From contig NZ_JAEKEZ010000010.1 in NCBI RefSeq assembly GCF_016650815.1, forward strand, positions 124,001-188,000: a stretch of DNA of 64,000 bases. Reading direction: 5' to 3'. A model generated the notes under the pieces. The model did no database searches and had not been told where the DNA came from. It worked only from the letters and a program-made list of their open reading frames with translations. Numbering within the stretch: the stretch's first letter is position 1; each line of letters starts with the position of its first letter. Both the position numbers and the translations under genes were made by a program. Source of the DNA: Pseudomonas sp. TH31. Its GTDB lineage: Bacteria > Pseudomonadota > Gammaproteobacteria > Pseudomonadales > Pseudomonadaceae. Shown one piece after another: positions 35,348-44,066 of this stretch.

Positions 35348-35430
35348 CGGTTGCGGCCTCAATCGGGGCCTGCAAGTTGCCATAAAGGCTGGTTGAGGGG
35401 AAAGCGGGGAATTGGGTCATAAGCCCATGA

Positions 35431-35516
35431 AGATCAAAAGATCGCAGCCTTCGGCAGCTCCTACATGGGAATGCGTACTTCTGTAGGAGCTGCCGAAGGC
35501 TGCGATCTTTTGATCT
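35431..35516. repeat. Palindromic repeat (GATCGCAGCCTTCGGCAGCTCC family)
   Basis: Perfect 35-bp arms (35431-35465 and 35482-35516) around a 16-bp centre, with core TGTAGGAGCTGCCGAAGGC. A second copy lies at 45087-45161. It occupies the divergent gap between the MFS and SDR genes. Confidence 0.85.
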
Positions 35517-35584
35517 TGGCGCTGAACTCTCCAAGCTTTCTATCAGTCAGCTAGTTAGGCCCTCCCTTCAAGGCGCTAACGCTC

Positions 35585-36385
35585 ATGCAGATATCTCTCG
35601 ACCAACAAGTCGCCCTGGTCACCGGCGCCAGTTCCGGCATCGGTGCCGGTGCCGCCAAAGCCCTGGCCGCTGCCGGTGCGGCCGTAGTGCTCAACTACAA
35701 CGCCCAGCCCGGCCCCGCCGAAGAGCTGGCCAAGCAGATCAATGACAGCGGCGGTCGCGCCATCGCCATCGGTGCCGACGTGTCGAAAGAAGAGGACGTC
35801 GAACGCCTGTTCGCCCAGACCCTCGACGCCTTCGGTTTCCTCGACATTCTGGTGGCCAATTCCGGGATGCAAAAAGATGCGAATGCCGTGGACCTGAGCC
35901 TGGCCGACTGGAACCAGGTGATCGGCGTCAACCTCACCGGCCAGTTCCTTTGCGCCCGCGCCGCCCTGCGGATTTTCAACAAACAAGGCATTCGCCAAGG
36001 CGTGTCCCGGGCCGCCGGCAAGATCATCCACATGAGTTCGGTGCACCAGCGCATTCCGTGGGCCGGCCATGTCAATTACGCCGCGTCCAAGGGTGGGGTC
36101 GATATGCTGATGCAGACCCTGGCCCAGGAAGTCAGCCAGCAGAAAATCCGCATCAACGGCATCGCGCCGGGTGCCATTCGCACGGCGATCAACCGCGCCG
36201 CCACCGAGGGCGACGCTGCGCAGGAACTGCTCAAGCTCATCCCTTACGGCCGTATCGGTGACGTCGAGGACATCGCCAACGCCGTGGTTTTCCTTGCTTG
36301 CGATCTGTCCGACTACATTGTCGGCACCACCCTGTTCATCGACGGCGGCATGAGCCTCTATCCGGAGTTCCGTGGCAATGGCTGA
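35585..36385 (+). CDS. Short-chain dehydrogenase/reductase, glucose 1-dehydrogenase type
   Basis: A 266-residue classical SDR. The nucleotide-binding loop is TGASSGIGAG (residues 13-22), the active site Ser is in HMSSVHQR and the Tyr/Lys pair in YAASKGG. The ending FIDGGMSLYPEFRG is typical of glucose 1-dehydrogenase-like members in Pseudomonas. The last codons overlap the next gene (a GH15 glucoamylase-like protein) by 8 bp, so the two are coupled. A role in sugar or sugar-alcohol oxidation is likely; exact substrate and cofactor are not shown by the sequence. Confidence 0.85.
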   Translation: MQISLDQQVALVTGASSGIGAGAAKALAAAGAAVVLNYNAQPGPAEELAKQINDSGGRAIAIGADVSKEEDVERLFAQTLDAFGFLDILVANSGMQKDANAVDLSLADWNQVIGVNLTGQFLCARAALRIFNKQGIRQGVSRAAGKIIHMSSVHQRIPWAGHVNYAASKGGVDMLMQTLAQEVSQQKIRINGIAPGAIRTAINRAATEGDAAQELLKLIPYGRIGDVEDIANAVVFLACDLSDYIVGTTLFIDGGMSLYPEFRGNG

Positions 36386-38204
36386 TCATCATCCCGAACG
36401 ACAAAGCGCCATCGACGCCCACGGCATCATTGGCGACATGCGCAGTGCGGCGCTGGTCAACGACAAGGGCAGCGTGGATTTCTTCTGCTGGCCGGAGTTC
36501 GACAGCCCGTCGATCTTCTGCTCGCTGCTGGACACCCCCGAGGCCGGGATTTTCCAACTGGCCCCGGACCTGCCCGACGCCCGCCGCGAGCAAATCTACC
36601 TGCCGGACACCAACGTGCTGCAAAACCGTTGGTTGAGCGAACGCGCCGTGGTCGAAGTCACCGACCTGCTGCCGATCGGCGACAGCGAAGATGACCTGCC
36701 GATGCTGATGCGCCGGGTGCGGGTGGTCAGCGGCACAGCGACGATGCGCATGCGGTGCGCGGTGCGACATGACTACGCCAGGGCAAAAACCGGTGCACGC
36801 ATGGATGAAGAGGATGCGGTGTTTGAAGCCGCTGACCAGCCGTCCCTGCGCCTGTCTTCGGATCAAGCCTTGAGTCTCGATGGCAATGCCGCCATCGCAG
36901 AATTCACCCTTGAACAGGGGCAAAGCGCGGAGTTTCTGTTGGGCGCGGTCGACGACCCACGCTTCAAGGAAGGCGCCGCCGGACTGTGCCTGGAACGCAC
37001 CCTGAAGTTCTGGCGCGACTGGATCGGTCAGTCCAACTATCGCGGTCGCTGGCGGGAAATGGTCAACCGCTCGGCCCTGGCCATGAAGCTGCTGACCTCG
37101 CGCAAACACGGTGCAATCCTCGCCGCCGCGACCTTCGGCCTGCCCGAAACCCCCGGCGGCGAACGTAACTGGGACTACCGCTACACCTGGGTCCGCGATG
37201 CCTCGTTTACCGTCTACGCCTTTATGCGCCTGGGCTTTGTCGACGAAGCCAACGCCTACATGAAGTGGATGCGCGGGCGGGTCAGTGATTGCCACGGCAA
37301 CTCGACGAAAATCAACATCCTCTACGCCATCGACGGCCGCCAGAAGCTGCCGGAAACCGAACTTACGCACCTGGCCGGCCACGGCGGCGCAAAACCGGTG
37401 CGCATCGGCAATGACGCGTACGATCAGGTCCAGCTCGACATCTTCGGCGAGCTGATGGACGCGGTGTACCTGGTCAACAAATATGGCGAAGCGATTTCCC
37501 ATGAAGGCTGGAAACACACCGTGGAGGTGGTTGATCAAGTCTGCCAAACCTGGGAAAGCGAAGATGTCGGCATCTGGGAAATGCGCGGTGAGCAGCACCA
37601 CTTTCTGCATTCGCGGCTGATGTGCTGGGTCGCGGTGGACCGGGCCATTCGCCTGGCTTCCAAACGCTCCCTGCCCGCCCCGTTCGCCCGCTGGGACCAG
37701 ACCCGCCAGGCGATCTACGCCGACATCTGGGCAAAGTTCTGGAACGAAGAACGCGGGCATTTCGTCCAGCACATCGGCGGCACCGCCCTTGATGGCTCGA
37801 TGTTGCTGATGCCGCTGGTGCGCTTCGTCAGCGCCAAGGACCCACGCTGGCTCTCGACCCTGGAAGCCATCCAAAAAACCCTGGTGCGTGACGGCATGGT
37901 TTACCGCTACCGCAACGAGGAGACCCAGATCGACGGCCTGGCAGGCACCGAAGGCGCCTTCGCCGCATGCTCGTTCTGGTACGTCGAATGCCTGGCCCGC
38001 GCCGGCCAGGTGGAAAAGGCCCATCTGGAGTTCGAACAACTGCTGAGGTACGCCAACCCGCTGGGCCTGTATGCCGAAGAGTTCGACAGCCATGCACGAC
38101 ACCTGGGCAATACGCCGCAAGCGTTGACGCACCTGGCGCTGATCAGTGCGGCGAGTTTTCTGGATCGCCAGCTGAGTGGGGAGAAGAATTATTGGCAGCC
38201 TTGA
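36378..38204 (+). CDS. Glycoside hydrolase family 15 protein (glucoamylase/trehalase-like)
   Basis: A 608-residue protein with an N-terminal beta-sandwich domain (about 10-200; GIIGDMRSAALVNDKGSVDFFCWPEFDSP, the DUF5911 type) and a C-terminal alpha/alpha barrel of GH15 (about 230-600). Family motifs: ETPGGERNWDYRYTWVRDAS, the general acid in YDQVQLDIFGELMDAV and the general base in AEEFDSHARHLGNTPQALTHLALI. No signal peptide is seen, so it is cytoplasmic. ATG 36378 has GGAG 9 nt upstream and overlaps the SDR stop. Related proteins include bacterial trehalases and glucoamylases; substrate not resolved. Confidence 0.88.
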   Translation: MADHHPERQSAIDAHGIIGDMRSAALVNDKGSVDFFCWPEFDSPSIFCSLLDTPEAGIFQLAPDLPDARREQIYLPDTNVLQNRWLSERAVVEVTDLLPIGDSEDDLPMLMRRVRVVSGTATMRMRCAVRHDYARAKTGARMDEEDAVFEAADQPSLRLSSDQALSLDGNAAIAEFTLEQGQSAEFLLGAVDDPRFKEGAAGLCLERTLKFWRDWIGQSNYRGRWREMVNRSALAMKLLTSRKHGAILAAATFGLPETPGGERNWDYRYTWVRDASFTVYAFMRLGFVDEANAYMKWMRGRVSDCHGNSTKINILYAIDGRQKLPETELTHLAGHGGAKPVRIGNDAYDQVQLDIFGELMDAVYLVNKYGEAISHEGWKHTVEVVDQVCQTWESEDVGIWEMRGEQHHFLHSRLMCWVAVDRAIRLASKRSLPAPFARWDQTRQAIYADIWAKFWNEERGHFVQHIGGTALDGSMLLMPLVRFVSAKDPRWLSTLEAIQKTLVRDGMVYRYRNEETQIDGLAGTEGAFAACSFWYVECLARAGQVEKAHLEFEQLLRYANPLGLYAEEFDSHARHLGNTPQALTHLALISAASFLDRQLSGEKNYWQP

Positions 38205-38220
38205 GACCGCATCGCCTGCA

Positions 38221-38291
38221 TTCGCGAACAAGCCCTCGTTTGACCGGATTCACTCAATTCCAATGTGGGAGCGAGCCTGTTCGCGAAGAGG
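38221..38291. repeat. Degenerate REP pair
   Basis: TTCGCGAACAAGCC at 38221 and AATGTGGGAGCGAGCCTGTTCGCGAA ending at 38291 are partial inverted arms of the TGTGGGAGC family. The rest of the 38205-38751 gap holds another repeat (38443-38576) and no gene that I can support. Confidence 0.55.
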
Positions 38292-38442
38292 CCATCAGCC
38301 AAAACGAAGGACTACCGACCTGAACTCGTCATCCAAAGCCACTAGATCTCGTCAGAAATATCCCTTTTCCAATCGCAAGCTGTAGGAACAAGGCCTATTC
38401 GCGACAAACAAAAACGCGATCCATCTGCCAAAACCCACTCCC

Positions 38443-38576
38443 TGTGGTGAGGGGGCTTGCTCGCGTCAGGGCGCGCAGTGGCCCCTTTAACTTTTTACCC
38501 CATTGAGCCTGAAGCACCGCGTTTGTTGGTTCTGCAACGGCTGCGCAGCCGACCGAGAGCAAGCGCCCTCACCACA
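38443..38576. repeat. Inverted repeat TGTGGTGAGGGGGCTTGCTCGC / complement
   Basis: Arms TGTGGTGAGGGGGCTTGCTC (from 38443) and GAGCAAGCGCCCTCACCACA (to 38576) are separated by about 90 bp, which itself contains GCTGCGCAGC. It is a third variant of Pseudomonas extragenic palindromes, related to the one at 59549-59682. Confidence 0.7.
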
Positions 38577-38751
38577 AAACAGTGTAGGGCACAGACTTAC
38601 AGCAACCAAACAGAGCATGGCGTTCCACCCACCTGCACCTGCGTCTTACACCCCAAAATACCTTGTTGCAAGCTGTTACATCCGCCCCTAACATCCACCG
38701 TCAACGGGCACAGCGGAGCTGTCCAACAAAACCCGAATTCAAGGAAACAGA

Positions 38752-39141
38752 ATGACCCAGCGCATCCACCGCACCATCGACACCCCACTGCGCTCCGGCC
38801 TGAACCGGGATGAACTGTGGGAAGCCCACGACAAGGGCCTGATCAAATGCTGGGAAATCGGCCGCCAACGCGCCAGCCGATTCCCCGACATCGCCCAACA
38901 GTGCCTCGCCGGCGAACTGCCGGTGCTGGGCTGGAAAGGTGGAGTGAGCCGCAGCCTGAAGAAACTCGAAAAGTACGGATCGCTCAAGTATCTGGCGCAA
39001 TGGCAGGGATTACGTGGAGAAGATCTGGATATTGATCTGAGTGAAGAGCGGGCGTTGACGTGTTCACGGACAAAAATGGTGGTGACGTTTACGCCGGATC
39101 GGTCGAAGTATTTTAATCAGGTGGCGGAAGTCGAGGCCTGA
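38752..39141 (+). CDS. Conserved-looking protein of unknown function
   Basis: A 129-residue, soluble, basic protein with no signal peptide or membrane segment. The start has AAGGAAACAG just upstream. Visible features are a Trp-rich middle (ELWEAHDKGLIKCWEIGRQR, VLGWKGGVSRSLKKLEKYG) and an acidic patch GEDLDIDLSEER. I do not recognise the family. It stands alone between a long repeat-rich gap and the alpha/beta hydrolase. Codon use resembles its neighbours, so it is likely a real gene. Confidence 0.6.
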   Translation: MTQRIHRTIDTPLRSGLNRDELWEAHDKGLIKCWEIGRQRASRFPDIAQQCLAGELPVLGWKGGVSRSLKKLEKYGSLKYLAQWQGLRGEDLDIDLSEERALTCSRTKMVVTFTPDRSKYFNQVAEVEA

Positions 39142-39245
39142 GGCTGACACACTCCCTCGCCACAGGTTCAGCGTGCGGCTTCAAGTCAGTCGTCATCACC
39201 GTAGATGATCTAGTGTTCTCGAATGCCAATGTTCAGGAGCCTGTC

Positions 39246-40147
39246 ATGATCACGCCGCACGCCATTCAGTACGTTGAAACGCCCAACCTGAAAATCGCCT
39301 ACGAACAACACGGCCCCACCACCGGCGAAGCCGTCATCCTGCTCCACGGCTTCCCCTACTCCCCCCGCGCCTACGACGACATCGCCCCAGCCCTCGCAGC
39401 TCAAGGCCTCCGCGTCATCGTCCCGTACCTGCGCGGCTACGGCCCGACTCGCTTCAACAGCCCCGACACCCTGCGCTCCGGCCAGCAAGCCGCCCTCGCC
39501 CAGGACCTGCTGGATTTGTTGAACGCCCTGGCCATCCCACAAGTCGCCCTCTGCGGCTATGACTGGGGGGTCGGGCGGCGTGCATTGTCGCGGCGCTATG
39601 GCCGCAGCGGGTTCGCTGCCTGGTCACCGGCGATGGCTACAACCTTCAAAACATTCCCGGTTCAACCCAACCGCTAGACCCAGAAACCGAACATCGTCTC
39701 TGGTATCAGTACTACTTTCACACTCCGCGTGGCGTTGAAGGTTTGACCAAAAATCGCCGAGCCTTTTGCGAACTGCTTTGGCGCTTGTGGTCGCCGACCT
39801 GGGCCGGGAAAGCCGAGCGTTATGCCTTGAGTGCACCGGCCTTCGACAACCCGGATTTCGTCGAAGTGGTGATTCACTCGTATCGGCATCGCTTCATGTC
39901 TGTCCCCGGCGATCCTGCGCTTGAGTGGATGGAAGAAGCGTTGGCCAAGCAACCGCCGATCAACGTGCCGACGATTTCCCTCTGCGGCGCCGACGATGGT
40001 GTCGGGCCAGCGACCGAGATCGACGAAGACGTCGAGCACTTCACCGGCCATTACGAGCGCCGCGTGCTGGCGGGTGTCGGGCATAACATTGCCGAGGAAG
40101 CGCCCGAAGCAACGATCAAAGCGTTACTGGATCTGCTGCGAGGCTGA
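39246..40147 (+). CDS. Alpha/beta hydrolase, epoxide hydrolase/haloalkane dehalogenase type; frameshifted
   Basis: Restoring one G in the run 39565-39570 gives 300 residues and turns YDWGVGRRALS into YDWGGRAACIVAALWPQRVRCLV. The oxyanion motif is HGFPYSP, the nucleophile is the Asp of GYDWGG (an Asp, as in epoxide hydrolases and dehalogenases, not Ser) and the base is His in GVGHNIAEEAPE. ATG 39246 follows CAGGAGCC. The 3' end overlaps the convergent regulator gene by 32 bp. Substrate unknown. Confidence 0.85.
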
Positions 40148-41099
40148 CGCTGAAGCGCTCGCGATAGGCCAGCGGCGTCACGCCCATGGCCCTCAGAAAG
40201 CTGCGACGCAAGGTTTCTTCGCAGCCAAACCCGCATTGCACCGCGACCCGTTTGATCGGCACGCCGGTATCGCTGAGCAGCCGCTGCGCCGTCTCGACCC
40301 GAATCAGTTCGATGGCCCGGGCCGGGGTCTGGCCGGTGTCGGCGCGGTAGTGACGGATAAAGCTGCGCTCGCTCATCCCGGCCTGCAGCGCCAGGGTCGG
40401 GATCCCGAGGTCTTTGGTGAGATTTTCGCTGATCCAGGCATGAAGTTCATCGAAGCGGTTGCCTTCCTGTTGCAGTGACCGGGTCACGCTGAATTGCGAC
40501 TGACCGCCCGGGCGCTTGAGAAACACCACCAGGTGCCGGGCGACCTCCAGCGCCATCGCGCGGCCGAGGTCTTCTTCGACCATGGCCAGCGCCAAGTCGA
40601 TACCGGCGGTGACCCCGGCGGAGGTCCAGACCGGGCCGTCGTTGATGAAAATCGGGTTGGGCTCGACGTGCAGGCGTGGATACATCTGCGCCAACTGATC
40701 GCAGCGGGTCCAGTGGGTGACCACTCGCCGACCATCGAGCCAACCACTGGCGGCCAGCAGAAACGCGCCGGTACACACCGACGACACTCGCCGGCACCCC
40801 ATTGCATGTTCACGCACCCACGCCACCAGCGACTCGTCGACCGCTGCTGAGTGCACGCCCCAACCGCCAGCGATGATCAAAGTGTCGCTACCACCGTTCG
40901 GTAACGACTCGGCCAACATCGCCAACCCCGCCGACGACATCACCGCCCCGCCACCGCTGGCAATCACTGACGGCGCGTAGGGCGCTGGTAAACCCTGTTG
41001 ACGGGCAATGTCGTTGGCCGAGGCGAACACTTGCAAGGGTCCGGTGACGTCGAGCAGTTGCACATTGGCAAACGCGAGTACGTGAATGGTCTTTGGCAT
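40116..41099 (-). CDS. GlxA-family transcriptional regulator (DJ-1/PfpI domain plus AraC HTH)
   Basis: 327 residues: DJ-1/PfpI-like sensing domain (about 1-190, with SSVCTGAFLLAASGWLDGRRVVTHW) and a C-terminal AraC/XylS DNA-binding domain (about 215-315; IPTLALQAGMSERSFIRHYRADTGQTPARAIELIRVETAQRLL and the second helix-turn-helix VAVQCGFGCEETLRRSFLRAMG). Start MPKTIHVL at 41099 fits the family; longer frames do not. It is divergent from the isonitrile hydratase gene with a palindrome between, so it probably controls that gene and itself. Confidence 0.88.
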   Translation of the reverse strand: MPKTIHVLAFANVQLLDVTGPLQVFASANDIARQQGLPAPYAPSVIASGGGAVMSSAGLAMLAESLPNGGSDTLIIAGGWGVHSAAVDESLVAWVREHAMGCRRVSSVCTGAFLLAASGWLDGRRVVTHWTRCDQLAQMYPRLHVEPNPIFINDGPVWTSAGVTAGIDLALAMVEEDLGRAMALEVARHLVVFLKRPGGQSQFSVTRSLQQEGNRFDELHAWISENLTKDLGIPTLALQAGMSERSFIRHYRADTGQTPARAIELIRVETAQRLLSDTGVPIKRVAVQCGFGCEETLRRSFLRAMGVTPLAYRERFSVSLAADPVTL

Positions 41100-41101
41100 G
41101 A

Positions 41102-41138
41102 TTGGCGTAATTCGTGGGGTAATTGGCGGATACGCCAA
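41102..41138. promoter_or_regulatory. Palindromic operator between the GlxA-like regulator and inhA
   Basis: TTGGCG-GATA-CGCCAA (41123-41138) is a perfect 6+6 inverted repeat, and a third TTGGCG half-site lies 21 bp away (41102-41107). Position between divergent starts suggests the binding site of the GlxA-like regulator; AraC-family proteins often bind repeated half-sites. Confidence 0.5.
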
Positions 41139-41190
41139 ATCCTACGAGCCTACAGTGAAGCCGTCCACCCCAACCCGGAGAAAAAACACC

Positions 41191-41877
41191 ATGACGCTGC
41201 AGATCGGTTTTCTGTTGTTTCCACAGGTTCAACAACTGGACCTGACCGGCCCTTATGACGTGCTGGCTTCGTTGCCAGACGTAAAGGTGCATTTGATCTG
41301 GAAGGACCTGGTGCCGGTCACCGCCAGCACCGGCCTGGTGCTGAAACCGACCGCCACGTTCGACGATTGCCCGGCGCTGGATGTGATCTGCATCCCCGGT
41401 GGCAGCGGTGTCGGGCCGTTGATGGAAGATGAACAGACCCTGGCCTTCATCAAGGCTCAGGCGGTCAATGCCCGTTATGTCACCTCGGTGTGCACCGGCT
41501 CGCTGGTGCTTGGTGCGGCTGGATTGCTGAAGGGCAAACGCGCCACGACTCATTGGGCCTATCACGAGTTGCTTGAGACATTGGGTGCGATCCCAGTGAA
41601 AGATCGGGTGGTGCGCGATGGAAATCTGCTGACCGGTGGCGGGATCACCGCCGGTATTGATTTCGCCCTGACCCTGGCAGCCGAGTTGTTCGATAAGGAC
41701 ACGGCGCAAGTGGTGCAACTGCAACTGGAATATGCGCCGGCACCGCCGTTCCAGTCGGGCAGCCCGGAAACAGCGCCGCAGAATATCGTCGAAGAGGTTC
41801 AACGGCGTGCGGCGCAATCGTTCCTGCAACGCAAGCTGATTACCGATCGGGCGGCGGCCAAGCTCAACCTTCGATAA
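41191..41877 (+). CDS. inhA: Isonitrile hydratase (DJ-1/PfpI family)
   Basis: 228 residues, the same length as the Pseudomonas isonitrile hydratase InhA, which converts isonitriles to N-substituted formamides. DJ-1 fold with nucleophile Cys in TSVCTGSLVLGAAGLLKGKRATTHW and the acidic elbow residue near the N-terminus (QQLDLTGPYDVL). Start 41191 follows CCCGGAG; an upstream in-frame ATG at 41086 lies inside the operator region and the regulator gene. DJ-1 family members are hard to tell apart, so the specific reaction is likely rather than certain. Confidence 0.78.
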   Translation: MTLQIGFLLFPQVQQLDLTGPYDVLASLPDVKVHLIWKDLVPVTASTGLVLKPTATFDDCPALDVICIPGGSGVGPLMEDEQTLAFIKAQAVNARYVTSVCTGSLVLGAAGLLKGKRATTHWAYHELLETLGAIPVKDRVVRDGNLLTGGGITAGIDFALTLAAELFDKDTAQVVQLQLEYAPAPPFQSGSPETAPQNIVEEVQRRAAQSFLQRKLITDRAAAKLNLR

Positions 41878-42013
41878 ACAATCCCGCGGCTTGCCCGCGA
41901 AGAGCGATGACTCGGTTTGTCTGTGGTACCGCGTCAACTTCTTCGCGGGCAAGTCGGATCGCCGCACCGCTCGCTCCTACAGGGGCGGTGTTGTAGCGGA
42001 GTTTTCGATAGAC

Positions 42014-42128
42014 GAAAAAACCCGCCGGGGCGGGTTTCTCAAGACCATTGCGACATCCTGTCGGCAGCCATCCTGGCTAATGGTCGATCATCCGTGATCC
42101 TGAGCACTTCCTGTGCTTCAGTTGATGA
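42014..42128 (-). ncRNA. rsmX: RsmX-like Gac/Rsm small RNA, copy 1
   Basis: About 115 nt. On the minus strand the RNA would start near TCATCAACTGAAGCACAGGAAG and has five GGA motifs (CACAGGAAGTG, CAGGATC, ACGGATG, CAGGATGG, GACAGGATGTC), several in the loops of short stems, the pattern that binds RsmA/CsrA. It ends in a GC-rich hairpin AAACCCGCC/GGCGGGTTT with TTTTTT. Size and layout match Pseudomonas RsmX. A near copy follows at 42382-42500. No protein is encoded here. Confidence 0.7.
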
Positions 42129-42132
42129 ATCC

Positions 42133-42188
42133 AGAATAAGCGCATCGACGAGGCTTAAACAGAAGACATACCCGCGACGGCGTGTAAG
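42133..42188 (-). promoter_or_regulatory. Promoter of rsmX-like copy 1 with GacA half-site
   Basis: TATTCT -10 at 42138-42133 and CTTACA at 42188-42183 on the minus strand. CTTACA is the promoter-side half of the GacA site TGTAAG-N6-CTTACA; the other half is not recognisable. The spacing from CTTACA to the -10 is identical in both copies. Confidence 0.5.
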
Positions 42189-42216
42189 CGTTTGACCTTC
42201 AGCGCCCCAATTACCC

Positions 42217-42306
42217 TGTGGGAGCGGGCTTGCTCGCGAAAACGGTGGCACATCCAAAATACGAGTTGGCTGATACTCCGCCTTCGCGAGCAAGCCCGCT
42301 CCCACA
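42217..42306. repeat. REP doublet between the two rsmX-like genes
   Basis: Arms TGTGGGAGCGGGCTTGCTCG at 42217 and CGAGCAAGCCCGCTCCCACA ending at 42306. It splits the two tandem sRNA genes. Confidence 0.85.
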
Positions 42307-42381
42307 GGGGGATCTCGGTTGGCCACAGAATTTGTGTATGGCTCACTCCCACAGGGTTCTCCGTCGACTTTTCGACAGACG

Positions 42382-42500
42382 AAAAAAAACCCGCCGAAGC
42401 GGGTTTTTCCCAAGACCATTGCGACTCCCTGTCGGCAGCGAATCCTTGCTTATGGTCGATCATCCATGATCCTGAGCACTCCCTGTGCTTCAGTTGATGA
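42382..42500 (-). ncRNA. rsmX: RsmX-like Gac/Rsm small RNA, copy 2
   Basis: About 119 nt, the length of known RsmX. GGA motifs on the minus strand: CACAGGGAGTG, CAGGATC, ATGGATG, AAGGATT, GACAGGGAGTC. Terminator: AAACCCGC-TTCG-GCGGGTTT followed by T8. It keeps the terminal stem sequence and the GGA positions of copy 1 while differing between them, which fits selection on RNA structure. Expected role: sequester RsmA/RsmE and so relieve repression of secondary metabolism under GacS/GacA. Confidence 0.72.
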
Positions 42501-42504
42501 GGCT

Positions 42505-42560
42505 AGATTACGCTTCGGATCCAATATGCAATAGACGACATAGCTACCATCGCGTGTAAG
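42505..42560 (-). promoter_or_regulatory. Promoter of rsmX-like copy 2 with GacA half-site
   Basis: TAATCT -10 (42510-42505) and CTTACA (42560-42555) on the minus strand, at the same 45-bp distance as in copy 1. The sequence between differs from copy 1, so the two conserved blocks stand out as functional. Confidence 0.5.
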
Positions 42561-42600
42561 ACATTCGCCATAGCAGCCCTTCCGAAAACCCTTAGGCCTG

Positions 42601-43401
42601 TCAGGCATCAAGCGTCAAAGCCGCGAGTTTAGCGACCTGCAACTGACCTTTGGCGGCCGTCGTGTCGTCATCTTCAAGAAACCAGGCGGCAGACAATCCG
42701 GCAAAGGCCAGCACCCACTGCAGCAAGCGCCGCCGCTCAAGCCCTGCTGCTTTAGCCACTATCCTGATTTGCCGCTCGAAACGCAGCGGATCCGTCGCTG
42801 CAGGCAGTTCGGGGTTGCAGATCAGGTTGGCGTAGTCGAAACCGCGCTCACCGATCACCCGCTTGGGATCGATGGCCAACCAGCCTCGCGTTTCGAAATC
42901 CAGAATATTGTCGTGATGGATATCGCCATGCAGCACAACCACGTCCTGCGGCTCGGCCAGCAAGGCTTCGGCCGTGGAAAGGCTGAGGGAATAGAGCCCA
43001 TCGTGCTGTTCAGCGGCCAGGCGCAACGCGTTGAACCATTGCGTCAACGGAACCAGCGGCGGCAAGGGCGACAAGCGCGGTAGATGCAACTGTGCCACCG
43101 CCGCACACATGATCTGGTTGGCTTCGTCGTCCTGCCCGTTGAGCGCCATGCGCATCAGCGAGCGCCGACCCATGGCACGTTCAATCAATAAACCGTCGCC
43201 GTGATGGGCGAACACGTGGGCAGCGCCCTCGCCGTCCCACCAGGTCATCAGCAGATTGCCGAATTTTTCTTCATCATCGACGGCGACCTTCAGCATCGCC
43301 GGCACATCGCCCATGCGCACCGGTAGCAAGCGACTGCCGGGCGTGATGATGGGCTCGCCGTCCGGCACCAGCGCCCAGCGTTTCAGCCAAGGTTCAAACA
43401 T
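42601..43401 (-). CDS. Aminoglycoside phosphotransferase-family protein, APH(6)-like
   Basis: 266 residues with the aminoglycoside kinase fold: catalytic loop VVLHGDIHHDNIL (about 153-165) and metal-binding IDPKRVIGERGFDYANL. The N-terminal half (RMGDVPAMLKVAVDDEEK, WWDGEGAAHVFAHHGDGLLIERA) resembles the streptomycin 6-phosphotransferase group. Chromosomal members in Pseudomonas often have unknown substrates, so resistance is not established. It ends a two-gene unit with the SRPBCC gene 7 bp upstream. Confidence 0.85.
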   Translation of the reverse strand: MFEPWLKRWALVPDGEPIITPGSRLLPVRMGDVPAMLKVAVDDEEKFGNLLMTWWDGEGAAHVFAHHGDGLLIERAMGRRSLMRMALNGQDDEANQIMCAAVAQLHLPRLSPLPPLVPLTQWFNALRLAAEQHDGLYSLSLSTAEALLAEPQDVVVLHGDIHHDNILDFETRGWLAIDPKRVIGERGFDYANLICNPELPAATDPLRFERQIRIVAKAAGLERRRLLQWVLAFAGLSAAWFLEDDDTTAAKGQLQVAKLAALTLDA

Positions 43402-43408
43402 ACAACCT

Positions 43409-43897
43409 TCACTCGCCCTGATGCTCGCGGGCCTTGGTGCTGACTTTCAGAAACTCTTCGATATTGCTCATTTGCTCATCCCAGCCTCGGCTGTCCATAC
43501 GGAACGCCTTGAGCCTGCGCGTCTGGGGAATGTGATCGAAACCGGACTCGGTGACCTTCAACAATGTACCGTTATCCATGTCTTCGAGCTCGAACAGCAC
43601 CAGCGTGGTGGGCTCCTGGGAGTAGTCGACGTCCGGCTCCACCGCATACGGATGCCAGCGAAACGAAAACACCCGCTCCGGCTCGACCCGCTCCACCAGG
43701 ACATTCCACAGCAAATGCTCATAACCGGGATACGTGATCTGCCCCTGGGTCCAGTCACCGGCGACAAAGCGCTTGCCCTCCAGTGACACGCCAAACCACT
43801 GGCCGAACGCTTCGGCATTGGCCAGCACGCGCCAGACCTGCGAACGCGGTGCCGTGAGCAGAATCTTCCTTTCGATGCGATCTGATGCTGGGTTCAT
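43409..43897 (-). CDS. SRPBCC/AHSA1-type domain protein
   Basis: 162 residues of the START/Bet v1-like SRPBCC fold in its AHSA1 form: RIERKILLTAPRSQVWRVLANAEAFGQWFG at the start, RVFSFRWHPYAVEPD and TTLVLFELEDMDNGTLLKVTESGFD in the middle. Such small proteins bind hydrophobic ligands; no activity can be assigned. AGGAGGT lies just before the start. It precedes the APH-like kinase by 7 bp in the same direction. Confidence 0.85.
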   Translation of the reverse strand: MNPASDRIERKILLTAPRSQVWRVLANAEAFGQWFGVSLEGKRFVAGDWTQGQITYPGYEHLLWNVLVERVEPERVFSFRWHPYAVEPDVDYSQEPTTLVLFELEDMDNGTLLKVTESGFDHIPQTRRLKAFRMDSRGWDEQMSNIEEFLKVSTKAREHQGE

Positions 43898-44066
43898 AAG
43901 TCACCTCCTGTACTGAACAGTAGGCCTGTGAGACCACAAGACCAACCCTAAAGTTGTATCAGGCGGGTGCGCTTGTCGCTTTCGGGATCTTGGTCGCGCC
44001 TGCGCAAGCGCCTGACACGCACATGTTAAAGTACGCAACGTTTGAAATTCCAGCCAAGGACGCCCC

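Noticed and set aside
36336..38231. Minus-strand frame opposite the GH15 gene (631 codons)
   Set aside because: Shadow of the GH15 gene, which has clear catalytic motifs in the plus strand.
42217..42306. REP doublets as CRISPR repeats
   Set aside because: They are scattered single inverted pairs, not regular direct repeats with unique spacers, and no cas gene is present.
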